DNA of 64,000 bases from Kumtagia sp963839725 (GTDB lineage Bacteria; Pseudomonadota; Alphaproteobacteria; Rhizobiales; Rhizobiaceae). The stretch is taken from positions 124,001 through 188,000 of the forward strand of contig CAWIWT010000046.1 of NCBI GenBank assembly GCA_963839725.1. Direction: 5' to 3'. The position numbers were made by a program, and so were the translations under genes. Each line of letters begins with the position of its first letter. Positions within the stretch are counted from its first letter, which is position 1. This document shows, piece after piece, positions 34,719 to 44,463 of this stretch. The notes below the pieces were generated by a model. It made no database searches. It was given only the letters and a program-made list of their open reading frames with translations, and was not told the DNA's origin.

Positions 34719-35594
34719 TCAATTCGCGGGTGCCAGCTTGTCTTGCGTGCGCGTCTCAAAATCAGCGGCGTCGTGGCGCTCATGCAACTGGCTCGAGGGC
34801 TCACCAAAGGTTCGGTTGACCATTCGTCCCCGCTGCACGGCGGGACGTGCATCGATCAGGTCGGCCCAGCGCTGGACATGCTTGTATTGATCGACCTGAA
34901 GAAACTCGCCAGCCTCGTAAACCCGGCCTTTCGCGAGCGCGCCGTACCAAGGCCAGACGGCGATATCGGCAATCGTATAGTCGTCGCCTGCCAGGAACTC
35001 ACTTATCGCCAGACGCCGATCAAGTACGTCCATTTGGCGCTTTGCCTCCATGGCGAAGCGATCGATTGCGTATTCAATCTTCATGGGCGCATAGACATAG
35101 AAATGGCCAAAACCACCGCCCAGATAAGGAGCGCTTCCCATCTGCCAGAACAGCCATGACAGGCATTCGGCCCGCAAGCCCGGCTCGGTCGGCAGGAACG
35201 CCCCAAACTTCTCGGCCAGATAGAGCAGGATCGCGCCGGATTCGAACACGCGGATCGGCTTCGGTCGACTGCGGTCCATGAGCGCCGGAATCTTGGAGTT
35301 TGGATTTACCGCCACGAAACCACTTCCGAACTGGTCGCCGTTGCCGATTTCGATCAGCCACGCGTCATATTCCGCGCCGCTGTGTCCAAGCGCCAGGAGC
35401 TCCTCAAGCATGACCGTGACTTTCACGCCGTTCGGCGTTGCCAGCGAATAGAGCTGCAGGGGATGTTTGCCGACAGGCAATTCCTTTTCATGTGTGGGGC
35501 CGGCGATCGGACGATTGATGTTGGCGAACGTCCCGCCATTCGCCTTGTTCCAGGTCCAGACTTTCGGCGGTGTATATTCGGCAGAACCGGTCAT
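34719..35594 (-). CDS. YghU-like glutathione S-transferase / disulfide reductase
   Basis: A 291-residue protein of the YghU (Nu-class GST) type. A long N-terminal extension (YTPPKVWTWNKANGGTFANI, residues ~5-24) is diagnostic, followed by a thioredoxin-like domain (HPLQLYSLATPNGVKVTVML, then NPNSKIPALMD and FESGAILLYLAEKFG) and an all-helical C-terminal domain (SWLFWQMGSAPYLGGGFGHF). Nu-class enzymes bind two glutathiones and have disulfide-bond reductase and peroxidase activity. The ATG at 35594 matches the family start. Confidence 0.9.
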   Translation of the reverse strand: MTGSAEYTPPKVWTWNKANGGTFANINRPIAGPTHEKELPVGKHPLQLYSLATPNGVKVTVMLEELLALGHSGAEYDAWLIEIGNGDQFGSGFVAVNPNSKIPALMDRSRPKPIRVFESGAILLYLAEKFGAFLPTEPGLRAECLSWLFWQMGSAPYLGGGFGHFYVYAPMKIEYAIDRFAMEAKRQMDVLDRRLAISEFLAGDDYTIADIAVWPWYGALAKGRVYEAGEFLQVDQYKHVQRWADLIDARPAVQRGRMVNRTFGEPSSQLHERHDAADFETRTQDKLAPAN

Positions 35595-36109
35595 TTCTAG
35601 CGTTCCTCGTGATCTGGGATAGATCGTAGCGCAGGTTTGACCTGGCGTAACGATCCACGCCAGACCTCGCACGTAGGCCTCAACTAGACTAGAGAGCCGG
35701 CGACAGGGGGCAATGGCAAACCCGACGAATTGACCGGCAATGCACCGGGCGTCCGGCAAAAAACCAGGCGGGAGCGGAGTTTTTGGCGGGAACCTCCTCC
35801 GCTCCCTGTGTCGGACGACCGGGGTGCCCGGGGGTAGGCTCTATCGCCCGACATTCGATAAGCTCGAGCCGATGCGCCACCGCAAATATGATCGGCTCAT
35901 CGGCGATCCTATTCAGCATGATTGATTGTCAGCGATCAGTCAGGCTCTTCCGATGAAAGCCCGATTGCAGAGAACCCTTACAAGCGGGTTCTGACGTATA
36001 GGTGAACTCACTGCATTGCACGGAGGGAACGCGCCGCGCGTATCGTCAGCAAGCACCGCAACAACATTACTCGAGTTTTGCAGCGCGGCTAGTACTACTC
36101 AATCCTGTC

Positions 36110-36137
36110 AAAAGGCTGGGCGGCGCGAACGCCGCCC
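36110..36137 (-). terminator. Rho-independent terminator behind the binding-protein remnant
   Basis: An 8-bp stem GGGCGGCG (36118-36125) with CGCCGCCC (36130-36137), tetraloop CGAA, is followed on the minus strand by AGCCTTTTGAC. It lies 18 bp past the stop codon of the remnant and seems to have outlived the gene it served. Confidence 0.65.
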
Positions 36138-36154
36138 GCCGTCAGGAAGGTTGC

Positions 36155-36250
36155 TTACATTCCCTTTTCCTTGAGAATGGCTTGCGCGTTCTCCGAAGTC
36201 ACCTTCTCGGTAGGCAGCGTGATGGTCTTTTCAACTTTCTCGCCGCCGCG
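36155..36250 (-). pseudogene. C-terminal remnant of a sugar-type ABC substrate-binding protein
   Basis: On the minus strand about 30 codons ending in TAA at 36155 read GGEKVEKTITLPTEKVTSEN and then AQAILKEKGM. The pattern (hydrophobic strand, Leu-Pro-T, V-T-x-E-N, final Lys-rich tail) is that of the extreme C-terminus of Peripla_BP_4 proteins such as ribose/xylose-binding proteins. Upstream the frame does not continue as a binding protein: a different short frame (ending ENHGVDIEAFADAAARK) takes over around 36243. The rest of the gene has been deleted. Confidence 0.6.
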
Positions 36251-36494
36251 TCTGCGAAGGCCTCGATATCAACTCCGTGGTTCTCGGCGATACAAAAGCA
36301 GCGCTCGACGCTACGACCTATCTGATCGGACTGGCGCATCGCCGGATCGGCTAGCTTTCCGGACCGGCCGGAACGTCAACCGGTCGGGACCGTCTCGCCG
36401 GGCATAGGCCACGCAATTTCGGTCGCGCATATTGCGGATTTTCTGCTATTCGCTGCGGCGAAACGTGCCGCCCGCCATCATATCGGGACTTCTC

Positions 36495-37604
36495 ATGCCG
36501 CTACGCCCAAAACAGGCTCCAATCGTCGCCGCGTTGCCCGTCACCGTACCCTTTGTCGGTCCGGAAGCGCAGCAGCGCGCCAGCGGTCGCGCCTTCCGCG
36601 CCAGGATTGGAGCCAACGAAAGCAGTTTTGGGCCGGCGCCGTCAGTTATCCGCAAGATGCAGGAGATCGCCGCCGACCAGTGGATGTATTGCGATCCGGA
36701 CAATTTCGACCTGAAGGCCGCCGTGGCCAGGCATCATGGCGTCGCGATCGAGAACGTCGTCGTCGGCGAAGGCATTGATGGCCTGCTGAACCTTGCCGTA
36801 CGAACCTTCGTCGCGCCCGGCGATACGGTGGTAACCTCGCTCGGCGCCTATCCGACCTTCAACTTCCATGTCGATGGCTTTGGCGGACGGCTGATCAAGG
36901 TGCCATACGAGAACGACCGCGAAAGCCTTGACGGGTTGCTTGCCGCCGTGCGGCGCGAAAATGCGGTGATAGTCTACCTCTCCAACCCCGACAACCCCAT
37001 GGGCACGTGGTGGGAGGCTGACGAGATTACGCGTTTCGCCGAGGCGCTGCCGGAGACGACGGTTTTCATCCTCGACGAAGCCTATGGCGAAACAGGTCCG
37101 GATTCGGCGTTGCCGCCGATCACTGTCGACCGGCCGAACCTGATCCGCATGCGGACGTTCTCAAAGGCATACGGGCTGGCGGGGCTGCGTTGCGGTTATG
37201 CCATTGGCGAGCAACAGGTGATCGCTGATTTCGAGAAAATTCGCAATCACTATGGCACCAGCCGCATGGCGCAGGTTGCCGGCGAGGTTGCGCTTGCCGA
37301 TCAGGCCTATCTTTTCGAGGTGAAGAGCAAGGTGGCGGCGGGCCGCCGGCGCATCGCTCAGATTGCCCGCCAAAACGGCCTTTCACCAATCGAGTCCGCC
37401 ACCAATTTCGTCACCATCGACTGCGGCTCAGATGGCGCTTTCGCGTTGAAAGTGATGCAGGATCTGCTGGCACGCGACGTGTTCATCCGCAAACCGATGG
37501 TGCCGGTGCTCGATCGCTGCGTCCGAGTCAGTGTTGGGCTCGATCATGAACTCGACATTTTTGCCGAGGAACTGCCCCGCGCTCTTGCGTTCGCGCGCGG
37601 CTGA
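36495..37604 (+). CDS. PLP-dependent aminotransferase, histidinol-phosphate aminotransferase-like
   Basis: A 369-residue fold-type I aminotransferase. The Schiff-base Lys is in MRTFSKAYGLAGLRCGYA (about residue 221), the PLP-contacting Asp/Tyr pair is in FILDEAYGE, and substrate residues include NESSFGPAP near the start and SNPDNPMG in the middle. It resembles HisC, but stand-alone relatives in rhizobia act on other amino acids, so I give no gene name. The ATG at 36495 (MPLRPKQAP) is preferred to the codon at 36432. There is no histidine operon nearby. Confidence 0.85.
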   Translation: MPLRPKQAPIVAALPVTVPFVGPEAQQRASGRAFRARIGANESSFGPAPSVIRKMQEIAADQWMYCDPDNFDLKAAVARHHGVAIENVVVGEGIDGLLNLAVRTFVAPGDTVVTSLGAYPTFNFHVDGFGGRLIKVPYENDRESLDGLLAAVRRENAVIVYLSNPDNPMGTWWEADEITRFAEALPETTVFILDEAYGETGPDSALPPITVDRPNLIRMRTFSKAYGLAGLRCGYAIGEQQVIADFEKIRNHYGTSRMAQVAGEVALADQAYLFEVKSKVAAGRRRIAQIARQNGLSPIESATNFVTIDCGSDGAFALKVMQDLLARDVFIRKPMVPVLDRCVRVSVGLDHELDIFAEELPRALAFARG

Positions 37605-37747
37605 TCTGCAGATCGGCGGCTTCAAGTCCGTCGAAGTGAAACGGATGCGTGCGGCGCGCTTGAGTATTAAATCGCGCATGTTGTCAGCGAGAACCGCTGC
37701 GTATTCTGGAGACATGCTGTGCCGCGACTGTAACGGAGGCAGGGCCA

Positions 37748-38032
37748 ATGACACAGGATCGAAAAGCCGTGCTGGCGCGGATCACCGGCAGGGTGCAGGG
37801 CGTCAGCTTCCGTATCTGGACCCAGAGGGAAGCCGAACGACTGCAGCTCGACGGCTGGGTGCGCAATGAGAATGACGGCTCGGTTTCGGCGCTGATCAGC
37901 GGGACCGAGCCTGCCGTTTCCGCGATGCTGGAGCTGCTGTGGAAAGGTCCACGCGGCGCATCAGTGTCAAACGTAGCCGTTCAGGAGGCCGGAGAGCAAG
38001 CCACGCCCTCCGGCTTTCGCATCGCCGACTGA
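37748..38032 (+). CDS. acyP: Acylphosphatase
   Basis: A 94-residue enzyme that hydrolyses acyl phosphates. The full signature is present: ITGRVQGVSFRIW with the catalytic Arg (about residue 22) and GWVRNENDGSVSALISG with the catalytic Asn (about residue 40). Length is typical. GGAGG lies about 8 bases before the ATG at 37748. It stands alone, 143 bp after the aminotransferase. Confidence 0.93.
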   Translation: MTQDRKAVLARITGRVQGVSFRIWTQREAERLQLDGWVRNENDGSVSALISGTEPAVSAMLELLWKGPRGASVSNVAVQEAGEQATPSGFRIAD

Positions 38033-38059
38033 AAAGCCCCCGGCGAGCACTTACCGCAA

Positions 38060-38129
38060 CTATGAAGCTGGGCCGACGATGCCCCAGGTCACGCCGAAGC
38101 GGTCGCGACAGCCGCCCAGAAAAAAGGTT
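38060..38129 (-). pseudogene. C-terminal remnant of a PhnB-like VOC protein
   Basis: Immediately downstream of the ECF42 sigma gene on the minus strand, 22 codons read TFFLGGCRDRFGVTWGIV and then GPAS, followed by TAG at 38060. D-R-F-G-V-x-W-x-I-V-P is the hallmark C-terminus of PhnB/3-demethylubiquinone-type VOC proteins. No start or N-terminal domain exists: the sequence before it is the sigma factor itself. VOC genes often accompany ECF42 sigma factors, so this is probably the last scrap of a third operon member. Confidence 0.55.
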
Positions 38130-39403
38130 ACCGCGCGCCGCGTTTTTCCTGATCGCCGCCGGCATCGGAGATGAGGCGGTCGAGATGCATGCGGATATGG
38201 GCTGCCTCGGCCGCGGTGTTGGCCAACGCTATAGCCCGGTCGAAGGCAATCCGCGCCTCCTGGTTGCGGCCAAGCTGCATCAGCAGATTGCCCTTCAGGC
38301 CGAAGAAATAGAAATAGCCGGACAGCCGGTCGGCAAGCGGCTCGATCAGGTCCAGCGCTGCGGCGGGGCCATCAACCTTCGCGACCGCCACGGCCCGGTT
38401 GAGCGTGACCACCGGCGATGGCTGGAGGTTTTCCAGCGTCCGGTAAAGCAACTCGATCTGCGGCCAGTCTGTATCCTCCGGCCGCGCGGCCCGTGCGTGT
38501 AGCGCCGCGATCGCGGCCTGAACCTGATACGGCCCGGGCTGGCGGTGGCGCATGGCCTTGTCGATCAAGGCGAGACCTTCCGAGATCAATGGCTGCTTCC
38601 ACAGGCTGCGGTCCTGATCGTCAAGGAGGATCGCATTGGCGTCAGCATCGAAACGGGCGTCGGCGCGCGCATGCTGCAGCAGCATCAAGGCCATCAGCCC
38701 CATGATTTCCGGCTCGGTCTGGAAAAGCCGCAACAGCAGCCGGCCGAGCCGGATCGCTTCCTCGCAAAGCGGTGCCTTGGCCGACCGCTCGTTGACCCCT
38801 GCCGAGTAGCCCTCGTTGAAAACCAGATAGACCATCGCCGCAACCGCCGCGAGGCGCTGTGCGCGTTCGATGGGGCCTGGCGTCTCGAACGGCACGCCGG
38901 CCGCCGAAACGCGACCCTTGGCGCGGGTGATGCGCTGTTCCATCGCCGCTTCCGAAACCAGAAAAGCGCGGGCGATCTGTTTGACCGATAGACCGGAGAC
39001 GATGCGCAGGGCGAGCGCGATCTGCTGGGTTGCGGGCAAGTCCGGATGGCAGCAGATGAACAGCAGGCGCAGGATGTCGTCGCGGTAGTCCGCGCCGTCC
39101 AGCCTTTCGGCCACGGCTTCCTCCGCATCGCTCAGATCGGACAGCTTGTCTTCGTCGGGCAAGCGCCTCCAGGCGCTTGCCGCGCCGCACCGCATCGACC
39201 GCCGCATTGCGCCCAACGAAGATCAGCCATGCCGTGGGATCGCGCGGCGGGCCATTCTTCGGCCAGTTCTTCAGCGCGCGCAGGCAGGCTTCCTGATAGG
39301 CTTCCTCCGCCGTGTCGAGATCGCGGAAATAGCGCAGCAATGCGCTGACCGCCTGTGGCCGGGCAGATGAAAGGGCGGCCTCGATCCAGACCTGTTCGGT
39401 CAT
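38128..39403 (-). pseudogene. ECF42-type RNA polymerase sigma factor (SnoaL-less, DUF6596), one-base frameshift
   Basis: Two frames make a ~425-residue sigma factor. The N-terminal part (39403 to about 39177) has sigma region 2 (TAEEAYQEACLRALKNWP, AWLIFVGRNAAVDAVRR). The C-terminal part has region 4 (LSVKQIARAFLVSEAAMEQR) and the long TPR-like C-terminal domain of ECF42 (LVFNEGYSAG, LMLLQHARADARFD, LNRAVAVAKVDG, IRMHLDRLI). One extra base near 39174-39177 breaks the frame between RLEA and LPDEDKL. The family has no classical anti-sigma factor and is thought to be controlled by its own C-terminal domain and the YCII partner. If the shift is real the sigma factor is dead. Confidence 0.85.
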
Positions 39404-39780
39404 TCGGCGATCCCGTTCATGGAAAAATAGCCGACAGGACGGATTTCGTAAGAGCCTACGCCAGGGTTGGCGACGGCAAGTTCGCGGGCGGCCTCAAGCG
39501 CCTCGTCCAGCGACTTGGAATCGATCATGTAGAACCCGAGCAGTTGTTCCTTGGTCTCGGCGAAAGGACCGTCGATGACAATTGGCTCGTCGTTCGTCTT
39601 GCGCAAGGTCGTGGCGGCAGTTGTCGGCAAGAGCCTTGCCACGGGCCCCAGCCTGCCTTGGGCGGCAAGCTTTGCCTGAACCTTGATCAGCCGGCCCATA
39701 ACCGCGTCGTCCTCCTCCTTCGACCAGGCCGAAGTGACGCTTTCGTCGTTGTAGCAGAGGACGGCATAGAGCATTTTCAT
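39400..39780 (-). CDS. YCII/DGPF-domain protein
   Basis: A 126-residue YciI-like (DGPF) protein opening MKMLYAVLCYND, with the motif VIDGPFAETKEQLLGFYMI (about residues 68-86). These proteins are encoded next to ECF42 sigma factors in most bacteria and may modulate them. The start ATG at 39780 has AGGAAGGAA directly upstream. The stop overlaps the start of the sigma gene (ATGA, 39400-39403), so the two are coupled. Confidence 0.9.
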   Translation of the reverse strand: MKMLYAVLCYNDESVTSAWSKEEDDAVMGRLIKVQAKLAAQGRLGPVARLLPTTAATTLRKTNDEPIVIDGPFAETKEQLLGFYMIDSKSLDEALEAARELAVANPGVGSYEIRPVGYFSMNGIAE

Positions 39781-39953
39781 TTCCTTCCTGATGAAGACGT
39801 TGGCCGGCGCAACGCTCCGACACAATGGCGAAAATAATGCGACCCGCGGGAAGAGCAAATCGAGATGGTCGGGCAGGCCTCTCTTTGGCACTTGTCCGCC
39901 GCGCGGGTTGACCGCGAAGGGTATCATCCCGATGATTGCCCTAGGAGGATGCC

Positions 39954-41115
39954 ATGTACGAGAAAGTTCTCAACTTCGGTCAAGGAGAGGAAATCGATGC
40001 CTTGCGCGACATGGTTCGCCGCTTCGCGCAGGACCGTATCGCACCGTTGGCAGCGAAGATCGATCGCGACAACGAATTCCCTGCCCCTCTTTGGCGAGAA
40101 CTTGGCGATCTCGGCCTGCTTGGGATCACCGTCGATCCCGATCAAGGCGGCTCAGGCATGGGCTACCTCGCCCATGTCGTTGCAATGGAAGAGATTTCTC
40201 GCGCCTCCGCGTCGGTCGGCCTCTCCTACGGCGCGCATTCCAATCTCTGCGTAAACCAGGTGCGCCGCTGGGCGACAGCCGAGCAGAAGGAGAAATATCT
40301 GCCCCGGCTTTGCTCCGGCGAGCATGTCGGCGCGCTGGCAATGTCGGAAACCGGCGCAGGCTCCGACGTTGTTTCGCTGAAGTTGAAAGCCGAAAAGCAC
40401 AATGACCGCTATGTGCTGAACGGCTCGAAGATGTGGATCACCAACGGGCCGGACGCAGACACGCTGGTGGTTTACGCCAAGACCGACCCGGAGCGGAAAT
40501 CGCGTGGCATCACCGCCTTCCTGGTCGAGAAGACCATGCCCGGCTTCTCGGTAGCGCAAAAGCTCGACAAACTCGGCATGCGCGGCTCCAACACCGGCGA
40601 GCTGGTTTTCCAGGATGTCGAAGTGCCGTTCGACAACTTGCTGCATGAGGAGGGCAAGGGCGTCGAGGTTCTGATGTCGGGGCTCGACTATGAGCGCACC
40701 GTGCTCGCCGGCGGGCCGCTTGGCATCATGTCAGCCTGCCTCGACGTTGCGATGCCCTATGTCCACGAGCGCAAGCAGTTCGGCCAGCCGATCGGCGAGT
40801 TCCAACTGGTGCAAGGCAAGCTCGCCGAGATGTACACGACGATGAACGCGGCGAGGGCCTATGTCTACGCAGTGGCGTCCGCCTGCGATCGCGGTGAGAC
40901 GACGCGCAAGGATGCCGCCGGCTGCATCCTGTATGCCGCCGAACGCGCGACGCAGATGGCGCTGGACACGATTCAACTGCTCGGCGGCAATGGCTATACC
41001 AACGAATATCCCGGCCGGACGGCTTCTGCGCGACGCAAAGCTCTACGAGATCGGAGCAGGAACCAGCGAGATCAGGCGATGGCTGATCGGCCGGGAGATG
41101 ATGGGGGAAAGTTGA
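39954..41115 (+). pseudogene. ivd: Isovaleryl-CoA dehydrogenase, one-base frameshift near the C-terminus
   Basis: The enzyme oxidises isovaleryl-CoA to 3-methylcrotonyl-CoA in leucine breakdown and passes electrons to ETF. The 387-residue protein has the family N-terminus (EIDALRDMVRRFAQDRIAP), ALAMSETGAGSDVVSLKLKA and the catalytic Glu in MSGLDYERTVLAGGPLG. The substrate-side block is MALDTIQLLGGNGYTNEYP. At 41013-41014 an extra G shifts the frame. Without it the protein ends normally AGRLLRDAKLYEIGAGTSEI, RRWLIGREMMGES (stop 41113-41115). With it, an unrelated tail runs to 41147 and the conserved C-terminal FAD-contact segment is lost. Confidence 0.9.
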
Positions 41116-41181
41116 TCGTGCGGCTCGTCGCTTCGGAGTCGCCCTAGCTGTCAAACTGAAAGAATTCACGCCGAGGACCGT

Positions 41182-42790
<1,609 letters not shown>

Positions 42791-42881
42791 GGACACTGAC
42801 ACGGCTTGTCAGCAGAACACCGACATAGACTTGCCGCCAGCCGTGGCCTCGTGACATTTTCGCACGCTTCGGAGCAGCTTC

Positions 42882-43509
42882 ATGATCCTCATCGGCCAAT
42901 ATGATTCCTCGTTCGTGCGACGTGTCGGCATCGCGCTGGCGCTTTATGGCATTCCGTTCGAGCACAAGCCTTGGTCGACCTTCGGCGAAGCGGACAAGAT
43001 CCGGCCCTACAATCCGCTGCATCGCGTGCCGACGCTGGTTCTCGACAATGGCGATGTGCTGATCGAGAGCCATATCATCCTCGACTACATCGACGGCCTC
43101 GTGCCACCGGAGCGGCGCATGTTCCCGACAGCCGAACCCGCGCGGCATCAGGCGCTGAAAGTCGCGGCGCTGGCGACGGGCTTCGCCGACAAGGGCGTCA
43201 GCCTGTTTTACGAGATGCGCCTGCACAAGGACGTTTCCGAGCTGTGGGTCGAACGCTGCCGGTCACAGATGTTTGGCGCGCTGGCCATGCTGGAGGCCGA
43301 CCGCGCCGCGCGCACCAGCGCCTACTGGTTCGGCGAGCGCATCGGTCATGCCGACATCGCTGTCGCGGCGGCAATGCGCCATGTCGCCGACTCTGCATCC
43401 CGGGCTGATCCCGCTGGCCGACTACCCTGCCTTGTCGGCGCATTGCGCGCGCTTGGAGGCTTTGCCCGTATTCCAGGAAATCTCGCAGCCCTTCATCGCG
43501 CCAGCGTAG
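42882..43509 (+). pseudogene. Glutathione S-transferase, one-base frameshift
   Basis: About 209 residues when repaired. The thioredoxin-like half is intact: MILIGQYDSSFVRRVGIALA with the Ser typical of this GST class, then NPLHRVPTLVLDNGDVLIES and HIILDYIDGLVPP. The C-terminal helices run to HADIAVAAAMRHVAD. One extra base near 43391-43394 then shifts the frame; corrected, the end is LHPGLIPLADYPALSAHCAR and EALPVFQEISQPFIAPA (stop 43507-43509). Uncorrected, an unrelated tail runs to 43643. GGAG lies 8 bases before the ATG. It lies between mccB and mccA, as in related rhizobia, suggesting an accessory detoxification role. Confidence 0.8.
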
Positions 43510-43609
43510 GAACCGTCACAAGAAGTTTGCAGACCTGCTCCATAGGTCGTTGTCCTGCCACATGGCGGGCCCTAAATTCAAGAACTTGCGTGCAATACAG
43601 GAGGATACC

Positions 43610-44376
43610 ATGCCCGCTTCACCATTCGTCTGGTACGAATTGATGACGTCAGACCTCGCCGGAGCGGAGGCCTTCTACAAGGCTGTGCTTGGCTGGAACA
43701 CGGAGCCCATGCCGGGCGACATGCCTTATACCATCGGGCAGGTCGGCAAAGCGGGAGTCGCCGGCATGATGACCATTCCGGAAGAGGCCAAGGCCATGGG
43801 CGTGCCGCCACACTGGGCCGGCTACATCTACTCCGCCGACGTCGATGCGCCAGACGGAATCGAGTCAGGAAGGAAGGCGGCAAGGTGTATCGCGAACCCG
43901 CCGACATCCCCAATGTTGGCCGCTTTTCCGTCGTCACCGACCCGCAGGGCGCGGCGTTCATGCTGTTCAACCCGAGAAGCGACTACGAACGCGAACTGGC
44001 GCCAGATGGTGCACAGGGCACGGTCGGCTGGCGCGAGCTCTATGCAAAAGACTGGGAAAAGGCCTTCGACTTCTATTCCCGCCAGTTCGGCTGGACCAAG
44101 GATCAGGCGGTCGACATGGGTGAAATGGGCACCTACCAGACCTTTGCTGCTGATGGCGTGTCGACCGGCGGCATGATGAACATGATGCCAGGCATGCCGC
44201 AGCCTGTCTGGGGCTACTATTTCAATGTCGCCGGCATCGACGCAGGGGTTTCTCGCGTGACCACCAACGGCGGCCAGGTGGTCAACGGCCCGATGGAAGT
44301 GCCCGGCGGCCAGTGGATCGTCAACTGCGTCGACCCGCAGGGCGCGCATTTCTCGCTGTTGGCAAACGGCAGGTGA
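43610..44376 (+). pseudogene. VOC-family (glyoxalase-like) protein with two repeats, one-base frameshift
   Basis: About 255 residues in two VOC repeats. Repeat 1 opens MPASPFVWYELMTSDLAGAE and repeat 2 opens GTVGWRELYAKDWEKAFDFY. GGAGG lies upstream of the ATG at 43610. The frame breaks around 43851-43866: VDAPD must join RVRKEGGKVYREP in the next frame, so one base seems to be missing. Members resemble the 27-kDa hydroxylase-like (glyoxalase/bleomycin-resistance) antigens found near leucine-catabolism genes. The enzymatic role is unknown. Confidence 0.75.
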
Positions 44377-44463
44377 ATCGCGCAGCGGGAGTAAATTCCG
44401 CTGTCCGTCACGTGCGCATCTCAATAAACTCAGGCGCAGTGAAGCGCCTGAGGGAGTGACAGG

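Larger units (their letters stand above)
35595..36494. other. 900-bp region without an intact gene
   Basis: Between the YghU-like gene and the aminotransferase no complete gene is supported. It holds the C-terminal remnant of a periplasmic binding protein (36155-36250) with its terminator (36110-36137), and a small hairpin near 35972-35992. The rest (35600-36000, 36260-36494) has only short, unconvincing open frames. The region looks like a deletion scar of a former transporter locus. Confidence 0.55.
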
